64,000 nucleotides of DNA from Lacticaseibacillus casei DSM 20011 = JCM 1134 = ATCC 393. Lineage in GTDB: Bacteria > Bacillota > Bacilli > Lactobacillales > Lactobacillaceae. This document shows positions 15,835 through 24,987 of the stretch, one piece after another. The stretch covers positions 310,001 to 374,000 of the forward strand of contig NZ_AP012544.1 in the NCBI RefSeq assembly GCF_000829055.1, written 5' to 3'. The stretch's first letter is position 1. Each line of letters begins with the position of its first letter. The notes below the pieces were generated by a model. The model did no database searches and had not been told where the DNA came from. It saw nothing but the letters and a program-made list of their open reading frames with translations. A program made the translations under genes and the position numbers.

Positions 15835-16716
15835 TTAAAGTGCCTCAGGAACCATCTTGACAGGCTTGTTGCCAATCCAGCCGGTGATTTCCTTGAAGGT
15901 GTCTGTGATGGCATCGGTGCCTGGCTTGAGCATCTTACGAGGGTCAAAGCCCTTGCCTTGTTGATCCTTGCCAGCTTCGATGTATTCACGAGTTGCTTTA
16001 GCAAAGGCAAGTTGGCATTCGGTGTTGATGTTCAACTTGGAAATACCCATGGTGATCGCCTTTTGAACTTGTTCTTGAGGGATACCGGAACCACCGTGAA
16101 GAACGAGTGGCATCTTAACGGCGTCATTCAATTCTTGCAAGCGGTCGAAGTGCAGGCCCTTCCAGTTGTCTGGATATTGGCCGTGGATGTTACCAATGCC
16201 GGCTGCCAGGAAGTCGATCCCGGTAGCTGCCAAAGTATTGGCTTCTTCAACGTCAGCTAATTCACCTTCGCCGACAACACCGTCTTCTTCACCGCCGATG
16301 GAACCAACTTCGGCTTCAACGGAAATGCCCTTGGCGTGGGCCAGCTTAACGATTTCCTTGGTCTTTTCCAAGTTATCTTCAAAGTCGAGGTCGTGGCCGT
16401 CGAACATAACGGAGTTGTAGCCGGCAGCAATAGCTTCCTTAGCAGCTTCGTAGTTACCGTGGTCCAAGTGGATAACAACCGGAACGGTGATGCTCATGGC
16501 TTTAACCGTTGCTTCGATCATGGTTTGGCAAAATTCATAGCCACCCATGTACTTAGCAGCACCCATGGAAGTCTGGATGATAACCGGAACGTTCAATTCT
16601 TGAGCACCGGCGAGAATGGCACGCGTCCATTCCAAGTTGTTGGTGTTGAAGGCACCGATACAGTAGTGACCTTTATGTGCAGCTTTTACAAGCTCTGCAG
16701 CGTTAACTAATGGCAT
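15835..16716 (-). CDS. fba: Class II fructose-1,6-bisphosphate aldolase
   Basis: This 293-residue zinc enzyme splits fructose-1,6-bisphosphate into DHAP and glyceraldehyde-3-phosphate, a central glycolytic step. VIHLDHGNYE (Asp85, His86) holds the catalytic Asp and a zinc ligand. SVEAEVGSIGGEEDGV contains the following zinc and phosphate region, and LHGGSGIP (about residues 208-215) the later His. The start has a near-perfect TAGGAGG. The codon choice is noticeably uniform, as for a highly expressed gene. It is transcribed alone, divergently from pox. Confidence 0.97.
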   Translation of the reverse strand: MPLVNAAELVKAAHKGHYCIGAFNTNNLEWTRAILAGAQELNVPVIIQTSMGAAKYMGGYEFCQTMIEATVKAMSITVPVVIHLDHGNYEAAKEAIAAGYNSVMFDGHDLDFEDNLEKTKEIVKLAHAKGISVEAEVGSIGGEEDGVVGEGELADVEEANTLAATGIDFLAAGIGNIHGQYPDNWKGLHFDRLQELNDAVKMPLVLHGGSGIPQEQVQKAITMGISKLNINTECQLAFAKATREYIEAGKDQQGKGFDPRKMLKPGTDAITDTFKEITGWIGNKPVKMVPEAL

Positions 16717-16857
16717 GTAGATATCCTCCTACGAAATATACAATTCAAAACCGTTGTATTCTACCATAGATTGCAAGAGAAAAGGGCGAGAAAATGATGA
16801 GATCCTGACAGTTTAAGTGACGGGTTTTGCGGGAACCGGTCATCATGACCCTCGCCA

Positions 16858-16881
16858 AATAATGAGAACGCTCTCATTATT
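16858..16881. promoter_or_regulatory. CcpA-binding cre site, perfect palindrome
   Basis: TGAGAACGCTCTCA at 16863-16876 matches the cre consensus TGWNANCGNTNWCA at every position. The palindrome extends outward as AATAATGAGA...TCTCATTATT. It lies between fba and pox. Catabolite repression of pyruvate oxidase is the expected role. Confidence 0.85.
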
Positions 16882-17153
16882 CGAATGATCGGTCCATACA
16901 CTACGTAGTTAATTTCACAAGCGACTTTAAAAATAATAAAAATAAAACAGCTTTATCACGCTGGTTCTAGGCGCTATTGATTACTAGTCTCCAAAAATAG
17001 ATTATATTTTCACAAGTGAATTATACCAATATAAATGAAACCTTGCTAAGAATGATTGACCAGAGAAATCAAAGCACTAAGGTGAAGGTAGTAACAGATT
17101 GAGAACAATTGAGTTGTTCACTTGAAAAAGTAGTCAAAAGAGGAGATCTTGAT

Positions 17154-18887
17154 ATGGCAACAAAAGCAGCAGATCAGTTAGTCAGCGTTTTGATGGATTG
17201 GCAAGTGAAGCACGTTTTTGGCCTACCAGGCGATTCGATTGATACGACCGTCGATGCGTTGCGCCGTCATCAAGACAAGATTAAGTTCGTTCAGGTTCGG
17301 CATGAAGAAGTTGCGGCACTAGCTGCCTCAGCAACGGCTAAGCTGACTGGTGGCCTTGGCGTTTGCCTGTCAATCGGTGGTCCGGGTGCCATCCATCTGT
17401 TGAACGGCTTATATGATGCCAAAATGGATCACGCCCCGGTTTTGGCATTGTTGGGACAGGTCACGACCAGCAATCTGAATGAAGGCTTTTTCCAGGAAGT
17501 CAATACGCCTAAGCTGTTTGATGACGTGGCGGTTTACAATAAAACGGTCATGGCTTCGGATAATTTAGGCCAGATTATCGATACGGCGATTCGAACCGCG
17601 TTTACGGAAAAAGGCGTAGCGGTTTTGACGATTCCGGATGATTTGCCGGATCAAAAGGAAACGACGAGTTATCGTGACAGTGCTGCGGCTTTTGCATTGA
17701 ATGTACCGGAAGTTGATCCTAAACAGCTGGATGATGTGGCATCGCTGTTGCAGAAGTCGCAGAAGCCATTAGCTTTGATCGGCCGTGGGGCGGAACATGC
17801 CGGGGAACAGGTTCAAAAGTTTGTTGAGGCTAACCACATCCCGTTTATCCAAACGATGCCGGCCAAGGGAACAGTTGCGGATGATCACCCTAATAGTCTT
17901 GGCAATGTCGGTAAGCTCGGCACCAAGCCGGCTTATGAGGCGATGAAGGCAACGGATTTGCTGTTCATGATCGGCACCAACTACCCGTATACAGCTTACT
18001 TACCTGATGAAGGACAAGCAAAATGTGTCCAGATCGATACGCAACCAGAGAATCTGGGCAAGCGGTACTCAGTTGATGTGGCGGTTGATGGCGATGTCGA
18101 AACCTTTTTGACCGAACTGAACGCCAAGGGGTCGTTGCGTGATGACGATCGCTTCCTGAAAGCTTGTCAGAAGAATATGGAAAGTTGGGACAAGTGGATG
18201 GCCGAAAAGCGTCTGTTGACCACGAACCCAGCCTCACCAGAAGCAGTCTTTGCCACGATTGATCAGACTGCGCCAAAAGATGCGGTTTACTCAGTTGATG
18301 TCGGGACGTCGACGTCATGGGGTGCCCGTTTTCTAAACGTTCAACCAACGCAGAAATATACCATTTCGGCTTGGTTAGGCACGATGGGTTGCGGCTTGCC
18401 GGGCGCGATTGCCGGGGCCGAAGCCTTCCCGAAGCGGCAAAATATCAGTGTGGCCGGTGATGGCGCGTTTGCCATGGTCATGCAGGATTTCGTTACCGCG
18501 GTTAAATACAAGCTGCCCATTATCATGGTTGTTTTGAACAACCAAAAGTTGGCCTTTATCGAATATGAACAGCAAAGTGCCGGTCAGCTGAATTATGAAA
18601 TCGATTTGGCGGACATGGACTATGCCAAGATTGCTGAAGCTGCTGGGGGCGTTGGTTACACAGCCCACAGCAACGACGAGTTCAAAGAAGCGTTGACTAA
18701 GGCCTATCAGGAAACGGAGAAGCCGGTTTTGATCAACACCTATGTTCAAGACGACGCCCCGCTACCAGGCAAAATTGTCGGCGAGGAAGCGAAGGGTTAC
18801 ATGAAGTATGGCTCCCAGTATCTCGAAAATTACTGGAAGATTCCATCCATGCCACCGTTGAAAGACATTATGCGGCAGTTCTTTTAA
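17154..18887 (+). CDS. pox: Pyruvate oxidase (TPP/FAD-dependent)
   Basis: This 577-residue enzyme converts pyruvate, phosphate and oxygen to acetyl phosphate, CO2 and H2O2. The TPP-binding motif begins GDGAFAM near residue 435 and ends with VLNN about 28 residues later. The N-terminal domain has RHEEVAALAA with the catalytic glutamate and SIGGPGAIHLLNGLYDAKMDHAPVLALLG. Length and domain order match lactobacillar Pox/SpxB rather than acetolactate synthase, though that family is close. Start ATG 17154 follows AGAGGAGA; 15 upstream codons are open without a ribosome site. A cre site about 280 bp upstream suggests glucose repression. Confidence 0.93.
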   Translation: MATKAADQLVSVLMDWQVKHVFGLPGDSIDTTVDALRRHQDKIKFVQVRHEEVAALAASATAKLTGGLGVCLSIGGPGAIHLLNGLYDAKMDHAPVLALLGQVTTSNLNEGFFQEVNTPKLFDDVAVYNKTVMASDNLGQIIDTAIRTAFTEKGVAVLTIPDDLPDQKETTSYRDSAAAFALNVPEVDPKQLDDVASLLQKSQKPLALIGRGAEHAGEQVQKFVEANHIPFIQTMPAKGTVADDHPNSLGNVGKLGTKPAYEAMKATDLLFMIGTNYPYTAYLPDEGQAKCVQIDTQPENLGKRYSVDVAVDGDVETFLTELNAKGSLRDDDRFLKACQKNMESWDKWMAEKRLLTTNPASPEAVFATIDQTAPKDAVYSVDVGTSTSWGARFLNVQPTQKYTISAWLGTMGCGLPGAIAGAEAFPKRQNISVAGDGAFAMVMQDFVTAVKYKLPIIMVVLNNQKLAFIEYEQQSAGQLNYEIDLADMDYAKIAEAAGGVGYTAHSNDEFKEALTKAYQETEKPVLINTYVQDDAPLPGKIVGEEAKGYMKYGSQYLENYWKIPSMPPLKDIMRQFF

Positions 18888-18948
18888 ATCGGGGTATTTG
18901 CTAACTCTAGGGAAACGCAACAGGCAGCGAGAGTTGTTTGGAATATAA

Positions 18949-18988
18949 AAAATCGCTCTTAGCAATGGAGACTAAGAACGATTTTTTT
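18949..18988. terminator. Intrinsic terminator of pox
   Basis: AAATCGCTCTTAG and CTAAGAACGATTT pair with one mismatch around a 9-base loop, followed by Ts. Confidence 0.8.
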
Positions 18989-19067
18989 AATATTGGTAAA
19001 AAGATGTTATTCAAAAATTTTGCCGGAAATTGGTGTAACCGTTTTGTTAGGTGTCATGCACGAGTGG

Positions 19068-19331
19068 TTAAATTTCATTACCACTCGGCTTGCCCCAATC
19101 TAGTTCGCCTCCATGCTTGACTTTCTTTGAGTAAGTTAAAACGTCAAAATCAATAAACCGTTCTTCCAGTTTTGAAGGACTTTTTTTCTTTTCAATGATT
19201 AAACGGCCTTTGCCATCTATATGCATCTTTACCAGTTGGTCATCGAGATCATCAATTCCCATTTTTGCCAGCATTGTTTTTGAAATGATGACACCTTGAG
19301 AGTCTCCCCAGCGTTTAATCGTCGTTTCCAT
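19068..19331 (-). CDS. AbrB/MazE-family antitoxin-like protein (no partner seen)
   Basis: An 87-residue protein starting METTIKRWGDSQGVIISKTML, nearly the same opening as the gene at 15010, followed by KMHIDGKGRLIIEKKK and an acidic/aromatic tail (FDVLTYSKKVKHGGELDWG). ATG 19331 follows AGGGGGA. No toxin gene lies downstream before the pox terminator or upstream before the serine hydrolase. It is the third antitoxin-like gene without partner in this part of the window. Confidence 0.75.
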   Translation of the reverse strand: METTIKRWGDSQGVIISKTMLAKMGIDDLDDQLVKMHIDGKGRLIIEKKKSPSKLEERFIDFDVLTYSKKVKHGGELDWGKPSGNEI

Positions 19332-19416
19332 AACAGATCCCCCTGTTGCCAATAGTTGCTCGATCAAAATCGCGATCACTCGCGCAGATAGAGTTTAACA
19401 TACGCTTATACAACCG

Positions 19417-20430
19417 CTAAAGGGATCCGAGCCACGTAGCCATTTCCTTATGCCATGCCTTACGCGCGTCAGTGCCTGGTGACATGTTGTTTAACGTGAT
19501 GTGCGCTAATTGTTTGTCAAATGAAACGTCAAAGTAGGCCCAGTACCCAAATACGTGACCGTTGTGCGCCAGCCATCCCGGCGTTTTGGACTTCATCCAG
19601 CCCATCCCATAAAAATCGTGCGTCAACGTTAATGCCTCATGCCAAGCTGACGTAGGTAAAATCTGCTGATGCAAGGTAGCTTGCGCCCATTTAGCCAAAT
19701 CGGTGACCGAACTGACCACGGCGCCATCGCCACCGGTGTAATCGCCGCGACCTAAAGCCACTGGTTGGCCGTTGGTAAAATCTAGATCGTCGTAGCTATT
19801 TGCCTCGGCGGTCTGCGTTCCGAAACGGGTTTGGACCATGCCCAACGACTGGAAAAAGTGCTGTTCGATGAAATCGCCCAGCGGCATATTCGCGACTTGG
19901 GCAATGATGTGGCCAAGTAGGAAATAATTACTATTTGAGTAAGCACCTTTTGCATCCGGCGCAAAATCTAGCGGATGGCGGTTCAATAAGTCAAGGACTT
20001 GCTGAAGAGCATCGCCGTGATTCAGATCTTCCAGTATCGGGTAACTTAAATGGGATTCACTAGCGTTTGGCATCTTTTTGGTATATTCGACTAACAACAA
20101 TTCCGTGTAATCGGGAATACCGCTCGCCATGTGTAACATCTGGCGCAAGGTGATCTGCTCGGCGTACCGATATTCCGGCAGATAGTCCGATAACGGCGCG
20201 TCAATGTTCAGCGCCCCATCCGCAGCCAACACCAACATGCTGTCAGCCGTAAATTGCTTGCTTAATGATCCTAAACCGCTAGTAGTGTGGATCGTGAATG
20301 GTTCTTTTTTCGCAAAATCCGCCATGCCGTTTTGCCAGTGGGACAATTGATGATTGGCATCCACTAAAATGGTGGCACCATTGAGATGATATTTTTCATT
20401 GATAGCTTGATAGCCGTTCCAATCTGTCAC
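19417..20430 (-). CDS. Serine hydrolase, beta-lactamase / penicillin-binding-protein-like family
   Basis: A 337-residue beta-lactamase-fold protein. The catalytic motif SxxK is SLSK in GSLSKQFTADSML, the second motif is YSN in GAYSNSNYFLLG (with LLGHII following), and HNG in GWLAHNGHVFGYW stands for the third. No signal peptide is evident, so it is probably cytoplasmic or surface-attached by other means. The GTG start at 20430 has GGGAGG in front; ATG 20496 would add 22 unlikely residues. Substrate is unknown: it could be an esterase or a D-aminopeptidase-like enzyme. Confidence 0.82.
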   Translation of the reverse strand: MTDWNGYQAINEKYHLNGATILVDANHQLSHWQNGMADFAKKEPFTIHTTSGLGSLSKQFTADSMLVLAADGALNIDAPLSDYLPEYRYAEQITLRQMLHMASGIPDYTELLLVEYTKKMPNASESHLSYPILEDLNHGDALQQVLDLLNRHPLDFAPDAKGAYSNSNYFLLGHIIAQVANMPLGDFIEQHFFQSLGMVQTRFGTQTAEANSYDDLDFTNGQPVALGRGDYTGGDGAVVSSVTDLAKWAQATLHQQILPTSAWHEALTLTHDFYGMGWMKSKTPGWLAHNGHVFGYWAYFDVSFDKQLAHITLNNMSPGTDARKAWHKEMATWLGSL

Positions 20431-20613
20431 GAAAAGGCCTCCCTTTAGCCGAAAAAACGTTGAGGCAACGATAGCATGCATCACGATGCTTTTCAAACTA
20501 AAATATCATCATTGGCCAATGAGAATCTAATTGGGGGCTTTACTTCCCATACCGGTTGCATCATCTTGCCTGGACGGCGATGATGGCCTTAATCACCGAA
20601 GGAGGAAACACAG

Positions 20614-21348
20614 ATGGCTGCGATTTATGATAATCCGGATTTTTTCAAGGCATATAGCCAAATGGATCGCTCGAAAAAAGGTTTAGCCGGGGCGGGGGAG
20701 TGGCATGAGTTGAAGACGGTCTTACCGGACTTTACCGGTAAACGGGTGCTTGATCTCGGGTGCGGTTATGGTTGGCACTGTCGCTATGCCGCTGATCATG
20801 GCGCTAAAAGTGTGCTTGGCATCGATACGTCAGCCAAAATGCTTGCCAAGGCTTCTGAGCTGACGGACGACAAGCGGATCACGTATCGCCAGCTGGACGT
20901 GCAGGCCATCGACCAATTGCCGGAGCAGTTTGAAGTCATTTTAAGCTCGCTAGCCATTCATTACATTGCCGATTACGCTGAACTTGTCGGTAAGATCAGC
21001 GACAAACTGCCAATTGGCGGGCAATTTGTCATGTCCGTGGAACATCCGATTTTTACGGCCCAAGGCAATGAGGAGTGGGTCACGGACGAGCAGGGCCACA
21101 ACCTGTACTGGCCGGTTGATCGTTATTTTGACGAGAGCAAACAGGAAACCGACTTTTTAGGCCATCGAATCAAAAAATACCATCGGACGTTGACGACCTA
21201 TTTGAATACCTTGCTCGACAACCATCTGCGACTGGATCGCGTGATTGAGCCGACCCCGACTGCTGAAATAGTCAAAACCATTCCCGGTATGGCAGATGAG
21301 TTGCGCCGGCCGATGATGCTGATTGTGGCAACGACCAAAACGGCGTGA
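20614..21348 (+). CDS. Class I SAM-dependent methyltransferase
   Basis: A 244-residue cytoplasmic methyltransferase. The SAM-binding motif I is VLDLGCGYGWHCRYAA (about residues 45-60), motif II GIDTSAKMLAKA, and the later ILSSLAIHYI marks the post-catalytic strand. ATG 20614 has AAGGAGGA. The acceptor is unknown. It starts a plus-strand pair with the gamma-glutamyl hydrolase that follows 85 bp later. Confidence 0.88.
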   Translation: MAAIYDNPDFFKAYSQMDRSKKGLAGAGEWHELKTVLPDFTGKRVLDLGCGYGWHCRYAADHGAKSVLGIDTSAKMLAKASELTDDKRITYRQLDVQAIDQLPEQFEVILSSLAIHYIADYAELVGKISDKLPIGGQFVMSVEHPIFTAQGNEEWVTDEQGHNLYWPVDRYFDESKQETDFLGHRIKKYHRTLTTYLNTLLDNHLRLDRVIEPTPTAEIVKTIPGMADELRRPMMLIVATTKTA

Positions 21349-21433
21349 GCAATCAGGCCTGTCTATTGTCGCCAATCCTTTCACGGCGTATACTCGTGGA
21401 ATTAAAACTAAATCGAATAGAAGGAAATCGCTC

Positions 21434-22186
21434 GTGAAACTAAGAATTGGTATTCCCACAGACGAACTGATCGAAGTCAATCCCGTGATGCCGAATAATC
21501 ACCCTGCTTATGTGCCGCATGATGTCAAAGAGGCGTTCATTCACCTTGATGCGCTCCCGCTTGTGTTGCCGTTCCCTGATGATGTGAGTCAGACCGAACA
21601 GCTCGCGCAAGATGATATGGCCTTGGTCGATGGCTTGATGCTGCCAGGCGGCCCGGACGTGGATCCGACGCTCTATGGCGAGGAACCGCATCCCAAGATC
21701 GGCATGACGCTGTACCAAAAAGATTTGTTCGAAATTGCCTTGATTAAGGCAGCCCTAGCCGCAAACAAGCCGATTTTTGGTATTTGCCGCGGGATCCAAA
21801 TCATGAACGTTGCCATGGGCGGCACGTTGTATCAGGATCTTGAACAGCAATATCCTGATTTGAAAATTCAACATCCCCAAGCCACATTGGGTCAGTTTGC
21901 GACCCACCATGCCGTATTAACGCCTGGTAGTCGCCTGGCTGATTTGTACGGCAAGGAGACCATTAAAGTCAACTCCCGCCACCACCAAGCAGTTAAAACT
22001 GTCGGCAAAGGGTTGAAGGTGACAGCCGTTGCGCCGGATGGCGTGGTCGAAGGAATGGAGTCCACGGACAACGATCTGTTCCTAGGTGTTCAGTGGCATC
22101 CTGAAAACATGTGGCAACAGGAAGATCCTCAGCAGCTCGTTGTTTTCCAGGACTTTTTGAAGCGTGTTGCGGATCATCAGAAGTGA
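21434..22186 (+). CDS. Gamma-glutamyl-gamma-aminobutyrate hydrolase-like class I amidotransferase (peptidase C26)
   Basis: A 250-residue glutamine-amidotransferase-fold hydrolase, like PuuD, which cleaves gamma-glutamyl amides. The nucleophile is Cys118 in FGICRGIQIMN. The His-Glu pair is in GVQWHPEN (about residues 221-228), and LMLPGGPDVDP is the substrate-entry segment. GTG 21434 follows AAGGAAA and gives the usual N terminus MKLRIGIPTDE. It precedes a glutamine-synthetase-like gene, and together they suggest making and breaking of gamma-glutamyl compounds. Confidence 0.88.
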   Translation: MKLRIGIPTDELIEVNPVMPNNHPAYVPHDVKEAFIHLDALPLVLPFPDDVSQTEQLAQDDMALVDGLMLPGGPDVDPTLYGEEPHPKIGMTLYQKDLFEIALIKAALAANKPIFGICRGIQIMNVAMGGTLYQDLEQQYPDLKIQHPQATLGQFATHHAVLTPGSRLADLYGKETIKVNSRHHQAVKTVGKGLKVTAVAPDGVVEGMESTDNDLFLGVQWHPENMWQQEDPQQLVVFQDFLKRVADHQK

Positions 22187-22237
22187 TTTCTGTGGTTCGA
22201 TGAATCGTAAAAAGTGCCCCGTTAAACGTATCCGTTG

Positions 22238-22266
22238 AAAACCGTCTCGTTCATGAGGCGGTTTTT
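22238..22266 (+). terminator. Intrinsic terminator
   Basis: AAACCGTCTC and GAGGCGGTTT pair around GTTCAT, followed by Ts. It ends the methyltransferase/hydrolase transcript. The rest of the 258-base gap to 22445 shows only promoter-like AT-rich sequence. Confidence 0.8.
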
Positions 22267-22444
22267 CTGTGTGGTGCGCTACAGTCAAATCGCAATTAGT
22301 AGTGACAAGCCCCAAAAACAATTTTCAGAAAATCTTTTCTTTTAGCTAGAATCATGTAAGATTGAAGCCGAGTAGCATTGACGAAACGGTTGTTGTTTAA
22401 TGAAGCCGTTAGCATGGGACCGGAGGATATGAGGAGGAACCGGA

Positions 22445-23787
22445 ATGGACGATGAAGCCGTTAGTGAGCAGCTCACGGAGAAGCAGACTGAGCTGATTGA
22501 GTTTTTGTATGTGGACTATAACGGACTGACGCGAGGAAAAGTGATTCCGCTGGCTAGCCTGAAAGCCAAGCTGGCTGACGGGATCGGCTTGACCAAAGCA
22601 ACGCTGAATGTCAGTGAACGCGACACCATTTTGCCGGTCGCCGACATGACACCGATTGGGGAATTGCGGTTGATCGGGGACGCTGCTTCGGCGCATGTGC
22701 TGCCTTACATGCCGCAAGTGGCAACCTTGATGGGCGATATTTATAATCTCGATAAAACCCCTTATGCCTCCGATCCACGCACCATTTTGAAACGGGTAGT
22801 CAAGCAGTTGGCCGATGCCGGCTTCAGCGTGAAAATGCTTATGAAAACGAGTTCGAATTGTTCACCGGGGATAAGGATCATCGCGAACCGGCGATGCCGC
22901 GAGTTGCCTTTTCAACGGAGTCCATGGACTTTGCCTATCCGTTCATTCTTAAAACGATCAATCAACTGCAACGGGTCGGGATTATGCCGAATGCCTATTA
23001 TCCGGAAGGCGGCATTGGCCAGCATGAATTGAGCATGTTGCCGCAGGATCCAGTGACCGCGGCCGACAATGAAGTGATTTACAAACGGATCATTAAAAAC
23101 ACCGCCAAAGATTTTGACTTGTATGCCTCCTTTGCGCCGAAGCCCCTTGTCGATTCGGCTGGCTCCGGCGCGCATATTCATTTATCGTTGTGGCGCGGAC
23201 AAGAAGATGCCTTTTTCGATGCAGACGCGCCGATGCAGCTATCCAAGACCGGTCAGTATTTTGTCGGTGGCGTGTTGAAACATATTCAAGGCTTGCTGGC
23301 GCTGACCTGTCCATCGGCGAATTCCTATCAGCGGCTGGCTCCGGGACATTGGGGCAGCGCATACGCGACCTATGGCAAGGACAATCGTGAGGCGGCGGTG
23401 CGGATTCCGTCGACAGCGTGGGACGATCCGGCTAGTTCGATGAACATTGAGCTGAAAGCGAGCGATGCGACGGCAAATCCGTATTTGGCATTTGCTGGCT
23501 CGCTGGCAGCAGGGCTGGATGGCATTCAGCACCAGACGCAACCGGGTGATTATTGTGATGTGGATCCGGCAACGTTAAGCGAAGCCCAACGCAATGAGAT
23601 GGGGATTCACTGTCTGCCGCAGTCATTGAACCAGGCGGTCGACGCGTTCGTGACTGATTCGCTTTTCCACGACGTGTTCGGGCCGCAACTGATCGATGCT
23701 TACGCCAAAATCAAGCGTGAAGACGATCAATATTATTCGAAGTTAGCATTAGAGAAAATTGCGGCATTGCACCGCGAGCTATATTGA
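22445..23787 (+). pseudogene. Glutamine synthetase-like (gamma-glutamyl ligase) gene with frameshift
   Basis: The first frame from ATG 22445 (strong GAGGAGG) gives the beta-grasp N-terminal part, including VDYNGLTRGKVIPL and GDIYNLDKTPYASDPR. It is correct to about 22834 (GFSVK). The family sequence then continues in the next frame from 22837 (AYENEFELFTGD), through MPNAYYPEGGIGQHELSM, SAGSGAHIHLSLW and the GHWGSAYATYGKDNREAAVRIP catalytic block, to 23787. One missing base near 22835 explains the shift. The family ligates glutamate to ammonia or an amine, and the downstream amidohydrolase suggests an amine substrate. Either a true mutation or a sequencing error. Confidence 0.88.
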
Positions 23788-23857
23788 ATTGCAAGTTGAA
23801 GAACTAATTTCGGCCATCATCATGAATGGTGACCGCTGTGCATGAGGAGGAAACATT

Positions 23858-24985
23858 TTGGACGACCTAACGGAGTTTGTCGACCAAGTCCCATTGTTGG
23901 ACCATCACTGTCATTTCTTAATTAACGGGAAAGTGCCGAATCGCGACGAACGGTTGGCGCAGGTGTCGACAGAGGCGGACAATGATTATCCGCTCGCCGA
24001 TACCAAAAACCGCTTGGCCTATCACGGCTTTTTAGCTGTAGCCAAGCAATTTGCCCTTGATGCCAAGCACCCGCTGGCAGCGATGAATGATCCGGGTTAT
24101 GCCACTTATAATCAGCGCATTTTCGGTCATTATCACTTTAAAGAATTGCTGATTGATACCGGATTTGTGCCGGATGACGCGATTCTCGACTTAGATGAAA
24201 CTGCTAAGCTAACCGGTGTGCTGGTGAAGGCGATTTATCGTCTGGAGACGCACGCTGAAACATTCATGCTGAAATCGGACAATTTTGCGGCTTGGTGGCA
24301 GGCTTTTAGTCAGGATATTCAACAGGCGAAGGCACATGGCTATGTCGGCTTCAAATCGATTGCAGCTTACCGCGTGGGGTTGAACATCGAACCGGTTAAT
24401 CTCATGGAAGCCGCCGCTGGGTTTGATACCTGGAAGAACTCCGGGGTCAAACGGTTAACGTCCAAGCCGCTTATCGATTACATCCTGTACCACGCAGCGC
24501 CGTTGATCATGGCGCAGGATTTGCCGCTGCAATTTCACGTTGGCTATGGCGACGCGGACACGGACATGTACCTAGGTAATCCATTATTGATGCGCGATTT
24601 CCTGAATGCCTTTGCCAAAAAGGGACTCAAAGTGGTTTTACTGCATTGCTATCCGTATCATCGCGAAGCCGGCTATTTAGCCAGTGTCTTTCCGAATGTC
24701 TATTTTGACATTTCGCTGCTGGACAATCTCGGCCCCAGCGGCGTACAGCGGGTTTTTGATGAAGCAGTCGAACTGGCGCCTTACACAAGGTTGCTGTTTG
24801 CCTCCGATGCCAGCACGTATCCGGAAATGTATGGGTTAGCGGCGCAACAATTCAAACAGGCACTGATCGGGCATTTTACCTCCCTGCCATTTGTCGATCT
24901 GGCGCAGAAAAAAGCTTGGATCAACGCGATTTGCTGGCAGACAGCGGCCAAGCTTTACCACCAAGAAGAGGAGTTTGTGAATTAG
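23858..24985 (+). CDS. Amidohydrolase (metal-dependent, TIM-barrel; FluG N-terminal-like)
   Basis: A 375-residue protein whose N terminus LLDHHCHFL carries the HxH metal ligands. Later ligands are QFHVGYGD, LLHCYPYHREAG and LFASDASTYPE (metal-binding Asp). It belongs to the amidohydrolase-2 group, and in FluG-type proteins such a domain is fused to glutamine synthetase. Here it follows the synthetase gene by 70 bp. The start is TTG 23858 behind GAGGAGG, with no better codon available. A role in releasing an amine from an amide or gamma-glutamyl compound is inferred from the neighbours. Confidence 0.85.
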   Translation: MDDLTEFVDQVPLLDHHCHFLINGKVPNRDERLAQVSTEADNDYPLADTKNRLAYHGFLAVAKQFALDAKHPLAAMNDPGYATYNQRIFGHYHFKELLIDTGFVPDDAILDLDETAKLTGVLVKAIYRLETHAETFMLKSDNFAAWWQAFSQDIQQAKAHGYVGFKSIAAYRVGLNIEPVNLMEAAAGFDTWKNSGVKRLTSKPLIDYILYHAAPLIMAQDLPLQFHVGYGDADTDMYLGNPLLMRDFLNAFAKKGLKVVLLHCYPYHREAGYLASVFPNVYFDISLLDNLGPSGVQRVFDEAVELAPYTRLLFASDASTYPEMYGLAAQQFKQALIGHFTSLPFVDLAQKKAWINAICWQTAAKLYHQEEEFVN

Positions 24986-24987
24986 TT

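Noticed and set aside
20497..20613. Search for a structured leader upstream of the methyltransferase
   Set aside because: Only a promoter-like AT-rich stretch was visible; no convincing stem or known motif.
22858..23787. Second half of the glutamine synthetase as an independent gene starting at TTG 22858
   Set aside because: It has no ribosome site and the family domain continues directly from the first frame, so a frameshift is simpler.
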